From the NCBI GenBank assembly GCA_965205385.1, contig CBDBGS010000007.1, positions 496,001 to 560,000 of the forward strand: DNA of 64,000 nucleotides. Reading direction: 5' to 3'. How positions within the stretch are numbered: the first letter of the stretch is position 1; each line of letters starts with the position of its first letter. The position numbers were made by a program, and so were the translations under genes. Of this stretch, positions 17,746-25,944 are shown one piece after another. This stretch comes from CATOSP01 sp965205385 (GTDB lineage Bacteria; Chloroflexota; Dehalococcoidia; Lucifugimonadales; UBA3495). The notes beneath the pieces were generated by a model that saw only the letters and a list, made by a program, of their open reading frames with translations, was not told the DNA's origin and did not search any database.

Positions 17746-18093
17746 CTACTCTGGAGGGCCCTCCGGCATACCAGCGTCAATCCAGGCGGCGATCTCGTTT
17801 ACTTCGTCCCGGCTCAGGAAGGGGCCGTGGAGGGGCATCCGTCCGAAGGTGAGAACGGTCCGGGCAAGAGAACGCACCAACTGAGTCTCCCTTCCCGGCA
17901 AACCGGGCTCAATCGCCCTAACTCCTGAAAGAACGCTCTGCGCCAAGTCCTGGGGCGAGTCCCAGGAGTACTGGTGAATCCCAGGCAGGGGTTCCCGCTC
18001 CCACCGCGTCTTCCAGCGGTCCATGACGCCGTCCAGGAGTTCCTTGACCCTGGGCCAATAGATCGGAGTATCGCTAGATGGATTAGTGCTCAA
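17746..18093 (-). CDS. Uncharacterised protein with cytochrome-c-like C-terminal fold, no haem motif
   Basis: The 115-residue product reads from TTG at 18093. Its C-terminal phrase MPLHGPFLSRDEVNEIAAWIDAGMPEGP is the methionine-ligand/last-helix pattern of planctomycete-type cytochrome c domains, but no CxxCH haem-attachment site is present. It may be a degenerate or haem-free relative. It starts 12 bases after moaB ends, so the two are probably cotranscribed. No other relationship to molybdopterin synthesis is visible. Confidence 0.55.
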   Translation of the reverse strand: MSTNPSSDTPIYWPRVKELLDGVMDRWKTRWEREPLPGIHQYSWDSPQDLAQSVLSGVRAIEPGLPGRETQLVRSLARTVLTFGRMPLHGPFLSRDEVNEIAAWIDAGMPEGPPE

Positions 18094-18105
18094 TTAGTAC
18101 CGTGC

Positions 18106-18597
18106 CTACCGGGGGTGATCGCTGACCGTTTCGGTCTTCAGCAGTTCCAGGGCATGCCCCAGGACAGGGTTAACCACGTCCAGGCATTCACGCACACCCC
18201 TTGGGCTGCCGGGGAGTGTGATGATAAGGGTGTTGCCTCGGATGCCCGCGACCGAACGGCTCAGCATAGCCATGGGAGTGAACTGCAGAGTCTGGGCGCG
18301 CATGGTTTCCGCCAACCCTGGGACTTCTCTATCGATGATGGAGAGGCAGGCTTCGGGGGTGACGTCGTGGCGGCCCAGGCCGGTGCCGCCGGTAGAGACG
18401 ATCAGATCGACGTCGGGCGCGTCGGCCCATTCCACCAGCTTGTTCGCGATCGTATCGTGGTCGTCAGGAACTATTTCATACCGGGCGACCTCGTACTCGG
18501 GCGGAGCCAACGCTTCTTGGATTGCCTGTCCGCTCGTGTCCTCTCGCTGACCTTGAGAGCCCGATGTGCTGATCGTCAAAACGGCTAACCGAAACAT
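18106..18597 (-). CDS. moaB: Molybdenum cofactor biosynthesis protein B (MoaB/MogA family)
   Basis: This family adenylylates molybdopterin ahead of metal insertion. The 163-residue product shows the start LAVLTISTSGSQG, the nucleotide/MPT loop STGGTGLGRHDVTPEA (about residue 76) and the late LPGSPRGVRECLD motif. ATG at 18597 is preferred over GTG at 18603 because GGAGG sits immediately before it at proper spacing. The cofactor is needed by the formate dehydrogenase and aldehyde oxidoreductase encoded at 31-40 kb, where mobA and a moaD-like gene also lie. Confidence 0.88.
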   Translation of the reverse strand: MFRLAVLTISTSGSQGQREDTSGQAIQEALAPPEYEVARYEIVPDDHDTIANKLVEWADAPDVDLIVSTGGTGLGRHDVTPEACLSIIDREVPGLAETMRAQTLQFTPMAMLSRSVAGIRGNTLIITLPGSPRGVRECLDVVNPVLGHALELLKTETVSDHPR

Positions 18598-18702
18598 GGT
18601 CACCTCCGCCAGAAATCATACCATAGGCCGCCACCATTTCCGATAAACGCCAGAGTCCCGGCAGGGTATTTCAAAAGTCAATAGCCCATTTGGCTAGCAA
18701 AG

Positions 18703-18726
18703 CCCCCCCTTTAGCGAAAGGGGGAG
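18703..18726. repeat. C-run/G-run palindromic repeat (REP-like)
   Basis: A short palindrome of the form CCCCCTTT-AGCG-AAAGGGGG lies in the 255-base gap between moaB and the HIT gene. A related unit (CCCCCTTTCGGGAAAGGGGG) lies at 25904-25923 beside the IS630 element. Nothing else recognisable is in this gap. Confidence 0.55.
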
Positions 18727-18859
18727 ATTCTCGCCGTGACCGGACTATTGAAAGGCCCTGAGAGTCCCGGTCTCAGACTTGTGCCGCAATGAAATTGACA
18801 AGCCTTTGGACGGTCTATATATTCACACCTAGCCATCTGCCCGACGAGGTCCAAGACCG

Positions 18860-19195
18860 TTGAGTCAATCCGCCGGCTGCGTCTTCTGCGAGATCGCCGC
18901 CTACCGTGAGCCCGCCAGATACCGTTATGTTGACGACGATATCATTGTGATCGTAAACCGGCTTACATGGGTCCCAATGATGCTCTTGGTCATGCCCAAG
19001 GAACACCTGAGCCAGGTGCAGATGTGGTCCACTCCGCTGATGCAGAAGCTGGGCGACGTGGCGGTTGAGATGGGCTGTGTTTTCGCCCCCGACGGGTTTC
19101 GAATCCTATCCAACTTTGGCCGGGACGGTATGCAAAGTCAGAGCCACGGTCATCTGCACGTGATCGGCGGCACTCACCTGGGACCATACGCCTAG
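18860..19195 (+). CDS. HIT-family nucleotide-binding protein
   Basis: The 111-residue product is a histidine-triad hydrolase/transferase. The N-terminal CVFCEI has the CxxC of Zn-binding HIT proteins, and HGHLHVIGG near the end is the H-x-H-x-H triad whose middle His attacks the alpha-phosphate of nucleotides. It starts with TTG at 18860, with GAGGT 10 bases upstream. HIT proteins usually hydrolyse nucleoside phosphoramidates or dinucleoside polyphosphates. It lies just upstream of the enoyl-CoA hydratase gene and may be cotranscribed (69-base gap). Confidence 0.85.
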   Translation: MSQSAGCVFCEIAAYREPARYRYVDDDIIVIVNRLTWVPMMLLVMPKEHLSQVQMWSTPLMQKLGDVAVEMGCVFAPDGFRILSNFGRDGMQSQSHGHLHVIGGTHLGPYA

Positions 19196-19264
19196 CCCAA
19201 TCCACCGCATCTCCAGACATACACCCGACCCTACCCGCGATAGCCAACGAGGAGCAGTAGAACC

Positions 19265-20041
19265 TTGGCCGAGACAATTCTGTACGAAAAGCAAGACAAC
19301 GTCGTAATCATCACCCTGAACCGGCCCGACGCCCTGAACTCCATCAACCGGCAGTTGCGCCGGGAGTTGGGCGAGGCCATCGACCAATTCGACGGCGAGG
19401 ATGACTCGTTCGTGGCCATCATAACCGGGGCCGGAAGGGCCTTTTGCGCTGGTCGAGACCTGAAGGAACGGGCTTCGGACAACGCCGAGGGAATCCAGGC
19501 CCGGGCGTCCGCCAGCATGACTCCGGAAAGTCCCTACATGTGGCCGCGGACATGGAAACCCATGATCGCCGCGGTCAACGGTTTCGCGCTGGCGGGAGGC
19601 TGGTCCATCGCCCAGATGTGCGACCTGCGGCTGGCCTCGGAAGACGCCAAGCTCGGCATCACCGAGACCAAGTGGAGCCTCATGCCGCCGTTCGGGACGA
19701 TCCTGCCCAAGATGGTCCCCCTGTCGGCGGTACTGGAGTTGGTGTTCACCGCCGAACCCATCACCGCGCAAAGAGCATACGACATCGGGTTCCTGAACAA
19801 GGTGGTGCCCGCCGGCCAGCTCATGGACGAGGCGATGGCCCTGGCCCAGAAGATAGCCGAGAACGCTCCCCTTGCCGTGCAGTATTTCAAGGAACTGGCC
19901 TATCGGGGACTGAACATGTCGACCCAGGACATCTCGTCTCTAACCTTCCACATGTACGACCAACTGCTAACCACCGAGGACTCAAAGGAGGGGCCGCTGG
20001 CCTTTGCCGAAAATCGCAAGCCCAGATGGCAGGGCCGTTAG
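19265..20041 (+). CDS. Enoyl-CoA hydratase/isomerase family protein
   Basis: A 258-residue crotonase-fold enzyme. The oxyanion-hole segments are AGRAFCAGRDLKE (about residue 60) and NGFALAGGWSIAQMCDLRLAS (about 100-120). The first catalytic Glu of classical hydratases is replaced (GGWSIA instead of GG.EL), while ETKW supplies a Glu near the second position. Reaction type (hydratase, isomerase, or another CoA lyase) therefore cannot be fixed. It begins with TTG 19265 after GAGGAG, and is followed 35 bases later by the bicupin gene. Confidence 0.85.
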   Translation: MAETILYEKQDNVVIITLNRPDALNSINRQLRRELGEAIDQFDGEDDSFVAIITGAGRAFCAGRDLKERASDNAEGIQARASASMTPESPYMWPRTWKPMIAAVNGFALAGGWSIAQMCDLRLASEDAKLGITETKWSLMPPFGTILPKMVPLSAVLELVFTAEPITAQRAYDIGFLNKVVPAGQLMDEAMALAQKIAENAPLAVQYFKELAYRGLNMSTQDISSLTFHMYDQLLTTEDSKEGPLAFAENRKPRWQGR

Positions 20042-20076
20042 TCAGCTACCTATTCGCCCGCTAGGAGGAACGAAAG

Positions 20077-20793
20077 TTGGACCCGATAATTCGAAACGTT
20101 AAGGACGTATTCACGCCGGAGGGGTCTCCGGGACGGCTGGTTACCCTGGACGACAATCCGCCCACCTGTACGATGACCTATTCAGAGATCAAACCCGGCG
20201 AGACCAGCTCCCACCACATCCATCCCTGGGAACACGAGATCTATGTCATCGAGGGCTCTGGCACGCTGGTGTGCGACGGCAACAATTACCCGGTCAAAGG
20301 GGGAGACGCCATCTTAATTCCGGGTGAAGTGGACCATTACACCCTGAACGATGGCGGGCAGGGCAACATGAAACGCATCGAGATCAACCCCTTGATGGCG
20401 GCCCAACAGGGAGGCGCCCGGTCCGGTGGCGAGACCGGCTCCGGGAAGCCGCCGATGATCCGCAACCACCGCGACCTAAACGCTGAAACGGGCAGCCGGA
20501 TCATCGGCTCGGCAGACGGTGCACCCACCTACCTGATGCTCTACAACGGCGCGATGGCTCCCGGCAGCGTCAGCCACCCCGACGGCGGAGGCCACGTCCA
20601 CCCCTGGGAGCATGTGGTGTACGTTCTGGAGGGAAGCTCGGTGATCGCCTGTGAGGGGACGGAGTTCCCGGTGACGGCGGGAGACGCGGTATTGGTGCCG
20701 CCCAACACTTTCCACCAGTGGCGCAACCACAGCGACGCTCCCATGACGCGGGTGACCTTCAACCCACTGGCGTCTGAGCACGCGGAGGGGTAG
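20077..20793 (+). CDS. Bicupin (double cupin-domain) protein
   Basis: Two tandem cupin_2 domains fill the 238 residues. Domain 1 has HHIHPWEHEIYVIEGSG with GDAILIPGEVDHY; domain 2 has HVHPWEHVVYVLEGSS with GDAVLVPPNTFHQW. Both keep the full His-x-His, Glu and His metal set, so both should bind a divalent metal. The domains are clearly related to each other, indicating internal duplication. TTG at 20077 follows TAGGAGGA. Bicupins include oxalate decarboxylases and aromatic-ring dioxygenases. A terminator follows, so enoyl-CoA hydratase and bicupin form the end of one unit. Confidence 0.85.
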   Translation: MDPIIRNVKDVFTPEGSPGRLVTLDDNPPTCTMTYSEIKPGETSSHHIHPWEHEIYVIEGSGTLVCDGNNYPVKGGDAILIPGEVDHYTLNDGGQGNMKRIEINPLMAAQQGGARSGGETGSGKPPMIRNHRDLNAETGSRIIGSADGAPTYLMLYNGAMAPGSVSHPDGGGHVHPWEHVVYVLEGSSVIACEGTEFPVTAGDAVLVPPNTFHQWRNHSDAPMTRVTFNPLASEHAEG

Positions 20794-20823
20794 CGGTTAC
20801 TCCCGTAATCTGATAGACATGAA

Positions 20824-20849
20824 TAGGCCGGGGCATCGTCCCCGGCCTA
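20824..20849 (+). terminator. Rho-independent terminator after the bicupin gene
   Basis: A perfect 10-bp stem, TAGGCCGGGG with CCCCGGCCTA, encloses the loop CATCGT and is followed by GTTCTTCTATT. It lies 31 bases after the bicupin stop codon and before the convergent small gene at 20899. Confidence 0.85.
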
Positions 20850-20898
20850 GTTCTTCTATTCGTTGGCGGTCTTCGACAATTGGCCGTACGAAGCTTCT

Positions 20899-21114
20899 TC
20901 AGTTTCCGAAAAACTTGATCACAGTGACAATGATCGTGGAGATTCCGATCATCCCTCCCAGCGTCCAACCAGCCATCCACTTGATCAATTCGGCCTTCAT
21001 GTCAGCCATCTCGGCCTTCAATTCGGCCACGTCGGCTTTGGTTGCCAGATGTTCGTAGGCACCCTCTAGTCTACTCACACGATCATCCATCGTCGACATC
21101 ATCAATCCCCGCAA
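20899..21114 (-). CDS. Small coiled-coil protein with C-terminal membrane helix
   Basis: The product, at most 71 residues, has an amphipathic coil (residues 9-45, with MSTMDDRVSRLEGAYEHL and alternating A/K/E heptads) followed by one hydrophobic helix, GGMIGISTIIVTVIKFF, at the C-terminus. This architecture is shared by many short bacterial proteins and by XhlA-type phage haemolysin/holin helpers, but no sequence match specific to either is visible. The initiating Met may be at codon 1, 5, 6 or 9; ATG after CATCAT at 21114 is the longest. Confidence 0.55.
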   Translation of the reverse strand: MRGLMMSTMDDRVSRLEGAYEHLATKADVAELKAEMADMKAELIKWMAGWTLGGMIGISTIIVTVIKFFGN

Positions 21115-21221
21115 CTCTGTCTTCTCTTAGCTTAGAACCACGTTATCGGGTCGATGTATGGCTGTCAACTCCGAAGTGTCACCGTGGGAGGGCGGGGGAG
21201 CGTTGGAAGCACTAAGGAGAA

Positions 21222-22262
21222 TCAGATTGGTAGTTGTTCGAGCTTGACCGTGCGGCCTTTGGAGGCGGACTCTATCATTGCCAGGGTTACCTGGACAACT
21301 TTAAGGCCGTCTACACCCGATGCGGAGGGGTCCTCTCCGTTCTCGATGGCCTGGTTGAACGCCTCTGTCTGCCACTTGAACAGCGCCAGTGAATCGGGAC
21401 CGTAGGACTCTTCCACGTTGACCGTTTCGCTGGACACTTCGAGACCGCCGGAGAAGTTGGGCCGGGAAGCGTCCCGTAGCACCAGATGTCCTTCGCTGCC
21501 GTAAACCGTCACGTCGCATTTGAGGTCTGGCACGCGGTTACTGCAACACAGAGTGGCAATGGCTCCGCCGTCGAACCTCAGACACATGGACGCCAGGTTT
21601 TCCAATGGGTTTTCCTCCGTCTGCCCGTCGGTGATGGCCGAGACCGCAGTCACCGTCTGGTCCAGAACGAAGTGCAGGTCGTCCACGGCATGGGTGCCGG
21701 TGCCCATCATGGTGGAAGCGCCGCCGACCAGGTCTGGTTGGTCCCACCATGCGCTCAAGCCGCTACGCGCCGCCCTCTGGGTCTCGCCTCTTGTGCCACC
21801 GCCTATCTGCACCTGGGCCAATGCGATGCCGCCCAAAGCCCCCTCCCTGACCAATCGGCGCGCCTCGGCGTGGCCGGGATGGTGGCGCAACTGAAAGCCA
21901 ACTCCCAGCCTCACGTCCCGGTCCCGGCAGGTCTGGACCATCTCCAGTCCTTCGTCGACATCCAGGGCCATAGGTTTCTCCACGAGTACGTGCTTTCCGG
22001 CGTTGGCCGCCATCACCGTATATGGGGCGTGCAAGTGGTTGGGTGAACAGATGTAGACGGCATCCACCCTGGAGTCGCCAAGCAAGTCCTCCAGGGAGTC
22101 GTAAGCCCGCCGGAAACCATGGTTGCTGGCGAAGGCTTCCGCCCGTCCAATGTCCCTGCTGTAGGTGGCGATTAGCTCGGTGTTTTCCGCCATAGCCATA
22201 GCGGGCGCTCCAGCCCGCTCAGGATACCTGCCCGTCCCTATAAATCCCCAACCAATTGCCAA
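21222..22262 (-). CDS. Gfo/Idh/MocA-family NAD(P)-dependent oxidoreductase
   Basis: A 346-residue two-domain dehydrogenase. The Rossmann half starts IGWGFIGTGRYPERAG and continues to VDAVYICSPNHLHAPYTVMAANAGKHVLVEKPMA, in which Glu-Lys-Pro supplies the catalytic lysine. The C-terminal half has GGASTMMGTGTHAVDDL, the usual D/H catalytic pair region. Members oxidise sugars, inositols or related hydroxy compounds. The gene is followed on the same strand by nothing obvious, and is preceded (43 bases) by the acyl-CoA dehydrogenase gene. Confidence 0.87.
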   Translation of the reverse strand: MAIGWGFIGTGRYPERAGAPAMAMAENTELIATYSRDIGRAEAFASNHGFRRAYDSLEDLLGDSRVDAVYICSPNHLHAPYTVMAANAGKHVLVEKPMALDVDEGLEMVQTCRDRDVRLGVGFQLRHHPGHAEARRLVREGALGGIALAQVQIGGGTRGETQRAARSGLSAWWDQPDLVGGASTMMGTGTHAVDDLHFVLDQTVTAVSAITDGQTEENPLENLASMCLRFDGGAIATLCCSNRVPDLKCDVTVYGSEGHLVLRDASRPNFSGGLEVSSETVNVEESYGPDSLALFKWQTEAFNQAIENGEDPSASGVDGLKVVQVTLAMIESASKGRTVKLEQLPI

Positions 22263-22304
22263 TGGAAACCTCCGGATGCTTCGATAAGGGTCTAATGGCC
22301 TGAA

Positions 22305-23471
22305 TTAAACCTGGTACTCGGGGCGGCGAAGCAGTTGCCTTGCGATGAGCAACCTCATTACCTCGTTGGTGCCTTCTCCGATAATCATCAAAGGAGCGTC
22401 CCGGTAGTAGCGTTCAACCGGAGACTCTTTGATGAAGCCGTAGCCGCCATGCACGCGCATGGCTTCCATGGTAACTTCGCCGCAGACCTCGCTGGCGAAG
22501 AGCTTGGCCATACCCGATTCAAGGTCGACCCGCTCTCCCGCGTCCTTCTTGGCAGCCGCGTCGTAAGTGAGCAGCCGGGCGGCTTGGATTTTGGTCGCCA
22601 TGTCGGCCAGCTTGAGTTGAATGGCCTGGTGCTGGGAGATGGGCACGCCGAAAGTTTCGCGCTGCTGGGAGTAGCGTATCGCGGCCTCGAAGGCCGCCTG
22701 GGCCACGCCGACCGCGCGGGCTGCTACGTTAATACGGCCCGTCTCCAGACCGCTCATCACCTGTCCGAAGCCGTTGCCCTCCTCGCCGCCAACCAGGTTT
22801 TCGGCGGGGATACGGTAGTCCTCGAAGATTAACTCGCATGTGTCCAGGCCGCGATATCCCAGCTTCTCCAGGTCCCGCCCCACCCGGAAACCGGGGCTGC
22901 CTTTTTCCGCCACGAAGCAGCTTATCCCCCGGTAGGGAGGGTCGGCGTTGCGGTCAGTCTTGGCCAGCAGGCAAAAAGCGTCCCCATACCGGCCGTTGGT
23001 GATGAACATCTTCGAGCCGTTGATGACGTATTCCTCGCCATCTTTCGTGGCGGTGGTCTCCATGCCGGCCACGTCGCTGCCGCCGCCGGGTTCCGTCAGC
23101 GCGAGGCCGCCGCGTTTCCTGCCCGACGCCAGGTCGGGCAGGAATTGACGCTTCTGCTCCTCGGTGCCGTAGTGGGTGAGGACGTAGGTGAGGATGTGGT
23201 GGGTGCCGATGGCCCCTGTAATGCTCATCAGACCCTTGCTCAGCTCTTCAAAAATGGAGGCAAACGTGGTGTAGTCCAGACCCAATCCACCGTATTCCTC
23301 GGGGACGGTGATCCCAAAGAGACCCAAGCCCTTCATCTTGTCGATCAGGTCGTGGGGAACGATGTCTTCCCGGTCCAGCTTGTCGGCAACGGGGTCAACG
23401 TCGCGGCGGACGAACTCGCGCACCATGCTAACAATCTGAGAGCGGGCTTCTTCAGGGGTTGCTGTGGTCAC
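22305..23471 (-). CDS. Acyl-CoA dehydrogenase
   Basis: A 388-residue FAD enzyme of fatty or branched acyl-CoA beta-oxidation. Family signatures are ALTEPGGGSDVAGMETTA (about residue 125), KMFITNGRYGDAFCL, the QxxFGVPISQHQAIQ helix and RVHGGYGFIKESPVERYYRD followed by IGEGTNEVMR, where Glu is the catalytic base in the position used by short- and medium-chain enzymes. Length is normal. Substrate chain length cannot be determined. It probably forms an operon with the downstream Gfo/Idh/MocA gene. Confidence 0.92.
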   Translation of the reverse strand: MTTATPEEARSQIVSMVREFVRRDVDPVADKLDREDIVPHDLIDKMKGLGLFGITVPEEYGGLGLDYTTFASIFEELSKGLMSITGAIGTHHILTYVLTHYGTEEQKRQFLPDLASGRKRGGLALTEPGGGSDVAGMETTATKDGEEYVINGSKMFITNGRYGDAFCLLAKTDRNADPPYRGISCFVAEKGSPGFRVGRDLEKLGYRGLDTCELIFEDYRIPAENLVGGEEGNGFGQVMSGLETGRINVAARAVGVAQAAFEAAIRYSQQRETFGVPISQHQAIQLKLADMATKIQAARLLTYDAAAKKDAGERVDLESGMAKLFASEVCGEVTMEAMRVHGGYGFIKESPVERYYRDAPLMIIGEGTNEVMRLLIARQLLRRPEYQV

Positions 23472-23556
23472 ATCATACTCCTTGGCTAGTGTGGGTCGCG
23501 GGGCGGTGTCAGGGCAATGTTAACATTCTTTTGCTTGATCTCGTCCCTCACTCTGC

Positions 23557-23943
23557 CTCGTCATTCCCGCGCAGGCGGGAATCCAAAAATGCCAATCGAG
23601 CAGAGGACAGGCTCTTAGGCAATCTCATCATACAAGTCAACCCTTGTAGGATTGCTTCTCTCAATCAACCCAATCTTCCACAGGCGTTTCCATTTCTTGA
23701 GCGCCTTCTCCCTACTGATAGCGCTTTCCATAGAATCGTGGACCTCATGCCAAACTAGCCGGTGAACACGGTAACGCTTCGTGAATCCTTCCACGAAGTC
23801 ATTCTTGTGCTGCCAGACCCGTTGTACGAGGTTCGACGTTACGCCGATATATAAAGTTCCTTTGGGTTTGCTCGCAAGAATGTAAACGCAGGGTGTTCTC
23901 ATATAGGCAGCCTCTGGATTCCCGCCTGCGCGGGAATGACGAG
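23557..23943. mobile_element. GIY-YIG gene cassette bounded by perfect 29-base inverted repeats
   Basis: The segment 23557-23585 is exactly the reverse complement of 23915-23943. Each copy is itself a palindrome (ATTCCCGC-GCAG-GCGGGAAT core) within a CTCGTC...CCA frame. Between them lies only the GIY-YIG gene. The whole unit is 387 bases. Similar palindromes occur at 5644 and 63131. This arrangement resembles a small non-autonomous or nuclease-driven mobile cassette; no target duplication was identified. Confidence 0.6.
23615..23902 (-). CDS. GIY-YIG nuclease-domain protein
   Basis: A 95-residue protein that is entirely a GIY-YIG domain. CVYILASKPKGTLYIGVTSNLVQRVWQH holds the YI...YIG tyrosines and the catalytic Arg, and the Glu of SMESAISREKALKKWKR is the expected metal ligand. 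It is close to the stand-alone YhbQ-like/UvrC-type small nucleases common in bacterial genomes. It begins at ATG 23902 just inside the right inverted repeat and stops just inside the left one. The link to the flanking palindromes may mean that it cleaves or moves them, as REP-associated transposases do; this is inference. Confidence 0.85.
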   Translation of the reverse strand: MRTPCVYILASKPKGTLYIGVTSNLVQRVWQHKNDFVEGFTKRYRVHRLVWHEVHDSMESAISREKALKKWKRLWKIGLIERSNPTRVDLYDEIA

Positions 23944-24002
23944 TAGGCGATTTTCATAGTAATGACTGGGAGCACCGTAATGACGGGAAACCCCGCCGGG
24001 GA

Positions 24003-25787
24003 TTACCACCCCAGCATCACCGATTCCTTGCGTGGGTCGGCCCCGCCCCGGTAAACGCCGGCCTCGTTATCGACCATGATGGGCGTGAACCCGTTGGACA
24101 CACCCCAAGCGTCGATTTCGCGGACATCGTGACCCTTGTCCCGAAGGGAGTCGGCCACGTCGGATGGAATGCGGCCCTCAAGCTCCAGCAGGTTGGGGTA
24201 AGAGGTGTGCGGCCACGGCGAACGCGGGAAGCTGTAGCCGCAGAACCGGGGGGCTTCCACCGCCTCCTGGATGTTGAGGCCGAAATCGACGACGTTGTTG
24301 AACACCTGCAAGTTGCTCTGGGGCTGGCTATCTCCGCCGGGGGTTCCCAGGGTCATAAACGGCTTGCCGTCCTTCAAAATGATGAACGTGCAAGGGGTAG
24401 TCCTAGGGCGCTTCCTGGGGGCGATGGCGTTGGGGTTGTCCTCGTCAAGCCAGAAATAGCAGCCACGGGTGTTGAGCAGGATTCCGGTATCGCCAAGAAT
24501 CATGCCCTTGGCCAGGGCGGCGAAGCTGCTGGGCGTGACCGACACCATGTTGCCCTGGGCGTCCACGGTGGCCAGGTAGGTGGTCCCGTCCTGGTCTCCC
24601 GCAACGGCTTCGGCGGCGGGCGCGGCTTGCCGGGGCTGGTGGCCGGGTGTGGCCGCCTTCATGCCCACGGGGTCTCCGGGCGGGTAGTCGGCCTCGGCCT
24701 TTTCCGGGTTAATGAGGCCCCGGCGCAATGCGGCGTATTCCTTAGAGAGGAGCCCTTGCACCGGAACATCCACGAAGGCGGGATCGCCAACGTAGCGTTC
24801 CCGGTCGGTAAATGCCAACTTCAACGCCTCGACCTGAAGATGGACCGCCTGGGCGCTGTTGTGGCCCATCGCGGCCAGGTCGTAGCCCTCCAGGATGTTC
24901 AGCGTCTGCAGCAGGGTGATGCCCTGGGTCCAGGTCTGGTTGGTGAAAATCTCCAGCTCACGGTAGGTGGTGGAGATGGGCTCCTCCGGCGGGGTTTCGA
25001 ATTCGGCGAAGTCCTTGAATGAGTAGATGCCTCCCAGGTCGCGAGTGGCTTCCCACATGCGCCGAGCCACGTCGCCGATGTAGAAAACTTCCCTGGCGGC
25101 GTCGATGGCCGCCTCCCGGCCCCGGCCCCTGCTAAGGGCCTGTTGCTCCGCCGAGACCATCATAGACAGTGTGCGGCCCAGGTCCTCCTGCTTGAACATG
25201 CTACCCATGACTGGAGGTTGGCCGCCGGGCAGGTAGATTCGCTCGGAGTCAGGATACTTCCGCAAGTTCTCCAGACGCTCGTTACTACCGATGGCCTGGC
25301 AAAGCAATTGGTAGGCGGGGAAACCGCTGCGGGCGAATACCAACGCGCTTTCGGCCACGCGGCTGAAGCTCATGGTCCCGTATTTGGCGAGCATGGCCAG
25401 GAGAGCGGAGACCACACCGGGAACGGTGCTGCTCAGGATTCCAGGGGGAATCTCTCCCCAACTCTCTAGGTAATGGTCGACGGTTGCCGCGCTGGCGGCC
25501 CAGCCCTGTCCGACCACCGAACGCACCTTCTTGGTGGAGGCGTCGTAGAAGAGCATGGCCACCTCGCCGCCCAGCGAATAATGGGCGGTGGGCTCCATGA
25601 CCCCGGCGGCGAGCGCCGAGGCCACAGCGGCGTCGACGGCGTTGCCGCCCTGCCACAGAATACGCATTCCGGCCTGGGCGGTGAGCTGGGTACCCCCACC
25701 CACCATCCCCCGTGTACCCCAAACGATGGGCCGGTGGGAATATTCGCCTTGACTGCCCTTGGTGTGGCGGCGTGTTTCGGATGACAT
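24003..25787 (-). CDS. Gamma-glutamyltransferase-family Ntn hydrolase
   Basis: A 594-residue autocatalytically processed Ntn hydrolase. Family landmarks are GGNAVDAAVASALA, MEPTAHYSLGGEVAML, the pre-cleavage block ending GDQD, and the new N-terminus GTTYLATVDAQGN, in which Thr402 would be the nucleophile. The residue after the two Thr is Tyr, where classical enzymes have His. TPGGDSQPQSNLQVFNNVVDFGLN forms the glycine-rich oxyanion region. No signal peptide is visible, so it may be cytoplasmic and act on amides other than glutathione. A second, diverged copy of the family lies at 44179-45879. Confidence 0.88.
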   Translation of the reverse strand: MSSETRRHTKGSQGEYSHRPIVWGTRGMVGGGTQLTAQAGMRILWQGGNAVDAAVASALAAGVMEPTAHYSLGGEVAMLFYDASTKKVRSVVGQGWAASAATVDHYLESWGEIPPGILSSTVPGVVSALLAMLAKYGTMSFSRVAESALVFARSGFPAYQLLCQAIGSNERLENLRKYPDSERIYLPGGQPPVMGSMFKQEDLGRTLSMMVSAEQQALSRGRGREAAIDAAREVFYIGDVARRMWEATRDLGGIYSFKDFAEFETPPEEPISTTYRELEIFTNQTWTQGITLLQTLNILEGYDLAAMGHNSAQAVHLQVEALKLAFTDRERYVGDPAFVDVPVQGLLSKEYAALRRGLINPEKAEADYPPGDPVGMKAATPGHQPRQAAPAAEAVAGDQDGTTYLATVDAQGNMVSVTPSSFAALAKGMILGDTGILLNTRGCYFWLDEDNPNAIAPRKRPRTTPCTFIILKDGKPFMTLGTPGGDSQPQSNLQVFNNVVDFGLNIQEAVEAPRFCGYSFPRSPWPHTSYPNLLELEGRIPSDVADSLRDKGHDVREIDAWGVSNGFTPIMVDNEAGVYRGGADPRKESVMLGW

Positions 25788-25944
25788 GGTAAAACTCCTG
25801 AATGTGGAGTGTGGTTCTTGTTATACCCGCATAGCGTGATGCTGGCAAGCGGCTGGTGGGGTTGGGGCATGGTCAATTAATTGTCCGCCCATAAGACCAG
25901 TCTCCCCCTTTCGGGAAAGGGGGATTAATGGGGATTTCCCCCTA

